NCBI GenBank assembly: GCA_023431185.1
Contig: JAEYXS010000001.1
Location: forward strand, 1-64,000
DNA length: 64,000 bases
Source of the DNA: Verrucomicrobiota bacterium
Lineage (GTDB): Bacteria; Verrucomicrobiota; Verrucomicrobiia; Limisphaerales; JAEYXS01
Direction: 5' to 3'
Under the pieces are notes generated by a model that was not told the origin of the DNA, did no database searches, and saw only the letters and a list, made by a program, of their open reading frames with translations. A program made the translations under genes and the position numbers. This document shows positions 60,005 through 64,000 of this stretch, one piece after another (position 1 is the first letter of the stretch; each line of letters begins with the position of its first letter).

Positions 60005-61249
60005 TTACTTCTTCACGTCGAAGCAGAAGATGATTTCTTGGTCGCGGAGGTAGAGTTTGCCGTTGGAAATGACGGGGTGAACCCAGATCTTGCCCTGCGG
60101 ACTGCGCTGGGTGGTCTGCGGATCAAGTTTGAAACGGCCTTTCTCGCTCCAGCCTTTCGGAGACGCTTCGATCAAGGCCACCGTGCCGGAGCCTTCATCG
60201 AGGAGGTAAAGCATGCCATCCGCATAGCCAATCGCGCCTTTGCCCAAGGATTTATTGGCCCACACCTCGTTACCGCTCATGAAATCCTGGCACACCCAGC
60301 CCGATCCGTCCGAGTAGCCGTAAAGGTGATTGCCGACCAGAATCACACCGCCATGATGATTTTTCATCACCTGGTTCATGTAAACATCCGAGACCTGGTT
60401 GCCGGGGCCGATCTTGACCAGTTTGCAACCGACCCCGTAGCCGGAGGCGATATAGACATGGCCGTCCTTGTAGATCGGCGTGGGGATGACCGCAGTCTTG
60501 CCCGGCCAGTCGGAGCGCCAAAGGACTTTGCCATTGCTGGCATCCAGCCCCACGAGGCTCTTCATGGTCAACTGCACATACTGGCGCTTGCCGTTATGAT
60601 TGATGGCTATGATCGAGGAATACTGCGCGTCATCCGTGAATTCCTTGCTCTGCCAAAGGAGAGAACCGTCCGCCTTTTTGAATGCGACCACGGCACCTTG
60701 CGGTCCGCCCGGGGTGCAGACGACCTTGTCCCCATCCACCAGGATGGATTCCGTATATCCCCAATTCTGGAGCTTGCCGCCGAGGGCCGTCATGCTCTTT
60801 TTCCAGAGGATTTTGCCATCGGCTACATTCGCGCAGATCAGGTCACCCCGTCCGCCCAAGGTATAGACGCGGTCACCATCCACCGTGGGCGTGGAGCGCG
60901 GACCGTCACCCCAACGGTTCGTATAGCGGGTGCCGACCGGCGCTGACCAAAGCTCCTTGCCGGTGTTGGCATCCAAGGCGATAAGGAACTCGGTCTCACC
61001 GCGCGCGCCCATGGTGAAAAGCTTGCCCTTGGCGACGGAAAAGCCGGAATAACCAAGGCCACCTTCCTGATACAGCCAGACGCGCTTGGGACCGCCGGCA
61101 GGCCATTGTTTGAGCAGGCCGGTCTCCTTGGAGACATCGTCACGGTTGGGACCGCGCCATTGCGGCCAGTCGTTTTGGGCCCAAGTTTGTACAGGCAGGA
61201 CTCCGACGATAAGCGAAGCTCCCAGCATCAAGGCAGCGGCACGTTTCAT
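60005..61249 (-). CDS. Secreted PQQ-like beta-propeller protein (414 aa)
   Basis: A 414-residue exported protein. Signal peptide to about residue 24 (PVQTWAQ), then NDWPQWRGPNRDDVSKETGLL, a start common to PQQ-like (BamB-type) propellers of Verrucomicrobia and Planctomycetes. Repeats include DANTGKELWSA, NVADGKILWKKS, KADGSLLWQSK and DASNGKVLWRSDW. No clear dehydrogenase active site. The ATG at 61249 is favoured because the upstream 16 codons would disturb the signal peptide. Confidence 0.88.
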   Translation of the reverse strand: MKRAAALMLGASLIVGVLPVQTWAQNDWPQWRGPNRDDVSKETGLLKQWPAGGPKRVWLYQEGGLGYSGFSVAKGKLFTMGARGETEFLIALDANTGKELWSAPVGTRYTNRWGDGPRSTPTVDGDRVYTLGGRGDLICANVADGKILWKKSMTALGGKLQNWGYTESILVDGDKVVCTPGGPQGAVVAFKKADGSLLWQSKEFTDDAQYSSIIAINHNGKRQYVQLTMKSLVGLDASNGKVLWRSDWPGKTAVIPTPIYKDGHVYIASGYGVGCKLVKIGPGNQVSDVYMNQVMKNHHGGVILVGNHLYGYSDGSGWVCQDFMSGNEVWANKSLGKGAIGYADGMLYLLDEGSGTVALIEASPKGWSEKGRFKLDPQTTQRSPQGKIWVHPVISNGKLYLRDQEIIFCFDVKK

Positions 61250-61367
61250 GAGATTTATGCGGCAAGGGTTGTTTTGAACGGATGGAAGATAGCGCACCAG
61301 TCATCTTCTTGCCAGCAAATTGAGCGTCCCGCTTTACAGCGGCGCGGCGCGTGACTAAGTTCCACTC

Positions 61368-62033
61368 ATGGCAGCAGATTTCGACGGCTCAGACTTTGTG
61401 GATACCGACTTTCAATCGTCGCAAAAAGCGGGGCCTCCCGCGCCGGGCGCGGCGAACCGCCCGCTCTCGCGCGAGGAACTCGACAGCACGATGTCGGACA
61501 AACAGCAAAAGATCGCCGAGCTCAAGCGCGCCCAGGAAGAGCTGGAACGCGAGCGCGCCCAGATCGAAGAAATCCGTCGTCGCCGGATCGAATACCAGAC
61601 CGGCCGCGAAGAGATGACGAATCATCTCACCCGCGGTGTGGCCCTGCTCGAGGAAGCTGAATTCGCTGCCCGACGGGAAGCGGAGCAGATGGCCAAATCG
61701 TTGGGCGAATTGCGCGAAGCCCAGACCAAAGTCCAGGCCCTCAATGAGGAATTCTGGACCAAGGAGAACGAGAACATCGAACTGACGCGGGCACTGACGA
61801 CCCTGGAAAACGCCCGCATGGAATGGAACAGTGCCCGGTTGAAATGGACGGTGCTCGACAAGGCACTGCCGGCCAGCGATGACCCGGCCGCCAACGGCGG
61901 TGCCGGAAAAGTGCCCAATTCCTTGTTCCCCACGCAAAACTTCGGCCAGCTTTGCCGGTTGGGCTTTGCGCTCACCTGGCCGATCGCCTTGGTCGTGCTT
62001 TTTGGGGTATTGGTCTTGTTGTTACGCAAATAG
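61368..62033 (+). CDS. Coiled-coil protein with C-terminal membrane anchor
   Basis: A 221-residue protein. The first 35 residues are polar; residues 35-155 form a long coiled coil (KIAELKRAQEELERERAQIE, then EAEFAARREAEQMAKSLGEL); a single membrane helix closes the chain (LTWPIALVVLFGVLVLLL). It is likely a tail-anchored scaffold. The next gene also encodes a tail-anchored protein, nine bases downstream. Confidence 0.78.
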   Translation: MAADFDGSDFVDTDFQSSQKAGPPAPGAANRPLSREELDSTMSDKQQKIAELKRAQEELERERAQIEEIRRRRIEYQTGREEMTNHLTRGVALLEEAEFAARREAEQMAKSLGELREAQTKVQALNEEFWTKENENIELTRALTTLENARMEWNSARLKWTVLDKALPASDDPAANGGAGKVPNSLFPTQNFGQLCRLGFALTWPIALVVLFGVLVLLLRK

Positions 62034-62042
62034 TCCTGACGC

Positions 62043-62552
62043 ATGCCGTGGTTGAAGAAAAAGCCGGACCCGTTGAGCGATCGCGCGAAGGAACTTTCGC
62101 GTGAAATCGCGCAACTGGAAGCGGAGATCCGGAAGCTGAACACGCGGAATGAGCCCGTGCGTCCTTCGGTCCGGTCCACCGCCCTGCCCTCTGAGACCGG
62201 CCCCGTTCCGTCGCGGCCCGCCGCCAAACCGGTACATGATCCGGTCTTCGAAGAAGTGAACTCGGGCAAGCTGACGGTCACTCCGGAAACTGAAAACACC
62301 AGCGCCCATTACAACGACCTCGGGGTGCGCAAATACGATCTGCAAGCCTTGTGGCGGCGGATACGCAATCACTTCTACGGTCCGCCCGCCAGCAGTCCCA
62401 AGCTCATCAATTATCTGGCGGCCGGCAGCATTCACGGACTCCGCCCGCTGCGTTATGAAAAAAGAGTCGGTCGAAACCGGTTTATCGCCGCCATGTGCTT
62501 TTTTCTCCTCGTCATCTGGTGGCTGCTCGCCAATCTTCTGAGCCATCGCTAA
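62043..62552 (+). CDS. Tail-anchored hypothetical protein
   Basis: A 169-residue protein. An N-terminal coil (SDRAKELSREIAQLEAEIRK), a Pro-rich linker, a basic middle (VRKYDLQALWRRIRNHFYG) and a C-terminal membrane helix (AAMCFFLLVIWWLLANLL). It follows the coiled-coil anchor by nine bases and precedes a tiny membrane peptide by four bases, so three tail-anchored products are probably made from one message. No family recognised. Confidence 0.75.
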   Translation: MPWLKKKPDPLSDRAKELSREIAQLEAEIRKLNTRNEPVRPSVRSTALPSETGPVPSRPAAKPVHDPVFEEVNSGKLTVTPETENTSAHYNDLGVRKYDLQALWRRIRNHFYGPPASSPKLINYLAAGSIHGLRPLRYEKRVGRNRFIAAMCFFLLVIWWLLANLLSHR

Positions 62553-62556
62553 AAGC

Positions 62557-62634
62557 ATGTCGATTACACTGATCTTGACCATCTTGTTGGTCCTCGTGGT
62601 ACTGGCATACCTCATCATGGGCGGTCGTGACTGA
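62557..62634 (+). CDS. 25-residue single-pass membrane peptide
   Basis: ATG to TGA encodes MSITLILTILLVLVVLAYLI then MGGRD, an almost pure membrane helix with a short polar end. It begins four bases after the preceding stop and its TGA shares one base with the ATG of the methyltransferase gene (TGATG), which favours coupled translation. It is too short for usual gene calling. It may regulate or stabilise the two larger membrane proteins upstream. Confidence 0.6.
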   Translation: MSITLILTILLVLVVLAYLIMGGRD

Positions 62635-63125
62635 TGCCAACTTCTCATCATATCGCCACCAGTCTGGGCAACTTTCACGTTGTCTATTCGGCCAACGGAC
62701 TGGCCGCGCTGGATTTTCCAGGGCAAACCCATGCGGTAGATCCGGGCTTGCCTGCACCCATTGACGAAGATTTTCGCTCTTGGAACAAACTGGCCACGGA
62801 CGCCCTGCTGGCCATCACAACCGGCAAGCTACCGAAAAAACTGCCACCACTGGACGTGAGCCGGGGATCAGATTTTCAGCGGACAGTCTGGCAGCTTCTC
62901 CTCGCCATACCGCCAGGTCAGACGCGCACCTATGGTGAACTGGCAAAGCACTTGAACAAGACTGCTGGCGCCCGGGCGGTTGGTGCCGCCTGCGGAGCCA
63001 ATCCCATCCCCGTCATCATCCCCTGCCATCGCGTCGTCGGAGCTAATGGCAAGTTCGGCGGCTTCAGCGGCGGACTCGAATGGAAACGGCGGTTGCTCCA
63101 GATCGAGGGTGTTCTGCTCGCCTAG
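62634..63125 (+). CDS. ogt: Methylated-DNA-protein-cysteine methyltransferase
   Basis: A 163-residue DNA repair protein that moves a methyl group from O6-methylguanine to its own cysteine. The acceptor is Cys131 in IPVIIPCHRVVGANG; the DNA-binding helix-turn-helix is QTRTYGELAKHLNKTAGARAVGAA (about 95-118), and the terminal GFSGGLEWKRRLLQIEG is characteristic. It starts within the stop of the 25-residue peptide gene. Confidence 0.94.
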   Translation: MPTSHHIATSLGNFHVVYSANGLAALDFPGQTHAVDPGLPAPIDEDFRSWNKLATDALLAITTGKLPKKLPPLDVSRGSDFQRTVWQLLLAIPPGQTRTYGELAKHLNKTAGARAVGAACGANPIPVIIPCHRVVGANGKFGGFSGGLEWKRRLLQIEGVLLA

Positions 63126-63133
63126 CAGGCCGC

Positions 63134-64000
63134 TCACTTGTGCGGGCTGGGCTTCAGCCGGACCTGTGGATATCTTGAGGCGGTCTTGTTGGGTTTGCGC
63201 GATTTATTGATGCGCCCCTTCGCCAGCTCGATGAACTCCAACTGGCTTCGATGCGGTGTTTCGCCCTTGCCCAACGCCGGGATGCGATATGTCCCATCCG
63301 CCTGCAACTGCCGGGCCTTGGTGTTGTCCGCCAGCGCCAGCGCCAGCATCTCATCCATGATGCGCGCGCGCAGGCGCCCGTCCTCGATGGGAAAGACCAC
63401 CTCGATGCGGCTGAAGAAATTGCGGGGCATCCAATCGGCGCTGCCCACGAACACCTCGGGCTGGCAGGCGTTCTCGAAATAGAAGATGCGGCTGTGTTCG
63501 AGGAACCGGTCCACGATGCTGCGCACGCGGATGTTCTCGCTCACACCTTTCACCTGCGGGCGCAGACAGCAGATGCCACGCACGATGAGATCGATCTGCA
63601 CACCCGCCTGCGAAGCCTCATACATCGCTTCGATGACTTCCTGATCCACGAGCGAATTCATCTTGGCGATGATCTTCGCGGGCAAGCCCTGGCGCGCGTT
63701 CCCCGCTTCACGCTGGATGAGGCGCATGATGGTGTCATGCAGCTCAAATGGCGCGGTCAGGAACTTCTTCATGCCCGGGAACTGGCACACGCCCGTGAGC
63801 AGATTAAACAGATTGGTGGCATCCTCGCCGAAATCCGGATCGCACGTCAGCAGGCCGATGTCCGTGTAAAAGCGCGACGTGCTGGCATTGTAATTGCCGG
63901 TGGAGAGATGCACGTAACGGCGGATGCCATCATCATCACTCCGCACCACCAGACACGTCTTGCAGTGGATCTTGTACCCTACCAGACCATACACCACATG
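63134..64000 (-). CDS. ppk1: Polyphosphate kinase 1 (C-terminal part; continues beyond window)
   Basis: 288 residues of the C-terminal part of PPK1, which makes polyphosphate from ATP; the 5' end of the gene lies past the right edge. GYKIHCK contains the active-site histidine, RRYVHLSTGNYN the second conserved His and Asn, then YTDIGLLT and, near the end, FFENACQPEVFVGSADWMPRN as in the PPK C2 domain (the read segment is FYFENACQPEVFVGSAD). The C-terminus is basic (KPNKTASRYPQVRLKPSPHK). Convergent with ogt, stop codons eight bases apart. Confidence 0.93.
   Translation of the reverse strand, partial: HVVYGLVGYKIHCKTCLVVRSDDDGIRRYVHLSTGNYNASTSRFYTDIGLLTCDPDFGEDATNLFNLLTGVCQFPGMKKFLTAPFELHDTIMRLIQREAGNARQGLPAKIIAKMNSLVDQEVIEAMYEASQAGVQIDLIVRGICCLRPQVKGVSENIRVRSIVDRFLEHSRIFYFENACQPEVFVGSADWMPRNFFSRIEVVFPIEDGRLRARIMDEMLALALADNTKARQLQADGTYRIPALGKGETPHRSQLEFIELAKGRINKSRKPNKTASRYPQVRLKPSPHK

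Overview
The window reads as a GC-rich chromosomal segment of a Verrucomicrobiota bacterium, most likely of the Pedosphaera/Limisphaerales type. This is inferred from family content: a cytochrome-type PSD1/DUF1549 protein paired with a Tat-exported DUF1501 protein, a giant DUF4175-like protein next to a prenyltransferase-repeat protein, four secreted PQQ-like beta-propellers, PPC-domain and DUF6807 (PmoA-like) proteins, C-terminal sorting tails related to PEP-CTERM, and intergenic DNA full of short palindromic and tandem repeats. No rRNA, CRISPR array, prophage or intact insertion sequence was seen. There is one tRNA, tRNA-Leu(CAA).

Layout. 1-2555: an R2K-type ATP-grasp gene bracketed by 35-bp direct repeats, a small conserved-type protein, and repeat-rich DNA. 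2556-9146: the DUF4175-like/cyclase-repeat gene pair and a small membrane protein. 9281-14787: transaldolase, then a more AT-rich stretch with two paralogous secreted proteins ending in a PEFHPG tail, a further secreted protein, a DUF6807 protein and an EI24-family membrane protein. 14791-18818 (minus strand): an apparent operon of a LuxE/PaaK-like adenylating enzyme, a small coiled-coil protein, an aldehyde dehydrogenase and an iron-type alcohol dehydrogenase. 18923-23557: two secreted beta-propellers divergent from a MarR regulator across a nested palindrome. 23752-37808: a sensorless hybrid histidine kinase, then a tightly packed plus-strand cluster of PEP synthase, ADP-forming acyl-CoA synthetase fused to an acetyltransferase, a NuoE/NuoF fusion, a formate dehydrogenase catalytic subunit and a formate channel. 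A DksA-like protein and a phosphoribosyltransferase follow on the minus strand.

38060-46491: tRNA-Leu, a small membrane protein, the PSD1/DUF1501 pair, a lipoate-protein-ligase-like gene and another propeller. 46492-51443: mostly repeat DNA with a His/Tyr-rich lipoprotein, an AT-rich orphan gene with a truncated partner next to REP-like sequences, and a TPR protein. 51444-64000: PPC-domain protein, cupin, glutaredoxin, proline-rich membrane protein, lipoyl synthase, membrane-tethered GNAT acetyltransferase, NAD-dependent DNA ligase, a propeller, three small C-terminally anchored proteins (one of 25 residues), a methylated-DNA methyltransferase and the 3' part of polyphosphate kinase.

The clearest functional units are the formate/PEP/acyl-CoA cluster (25993-36312), whose genes overlap or nearly touch, and the minus-strand acid-aldehyde-alcohol operon (14791-18818). 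The most unusual non-coding signal is a family of short hairpins whose arms differ between copies while the GGA loop and 3' flank are kept. Start codons are often uncertain because Shine-Dalgarno sequences are weak through most of the window.
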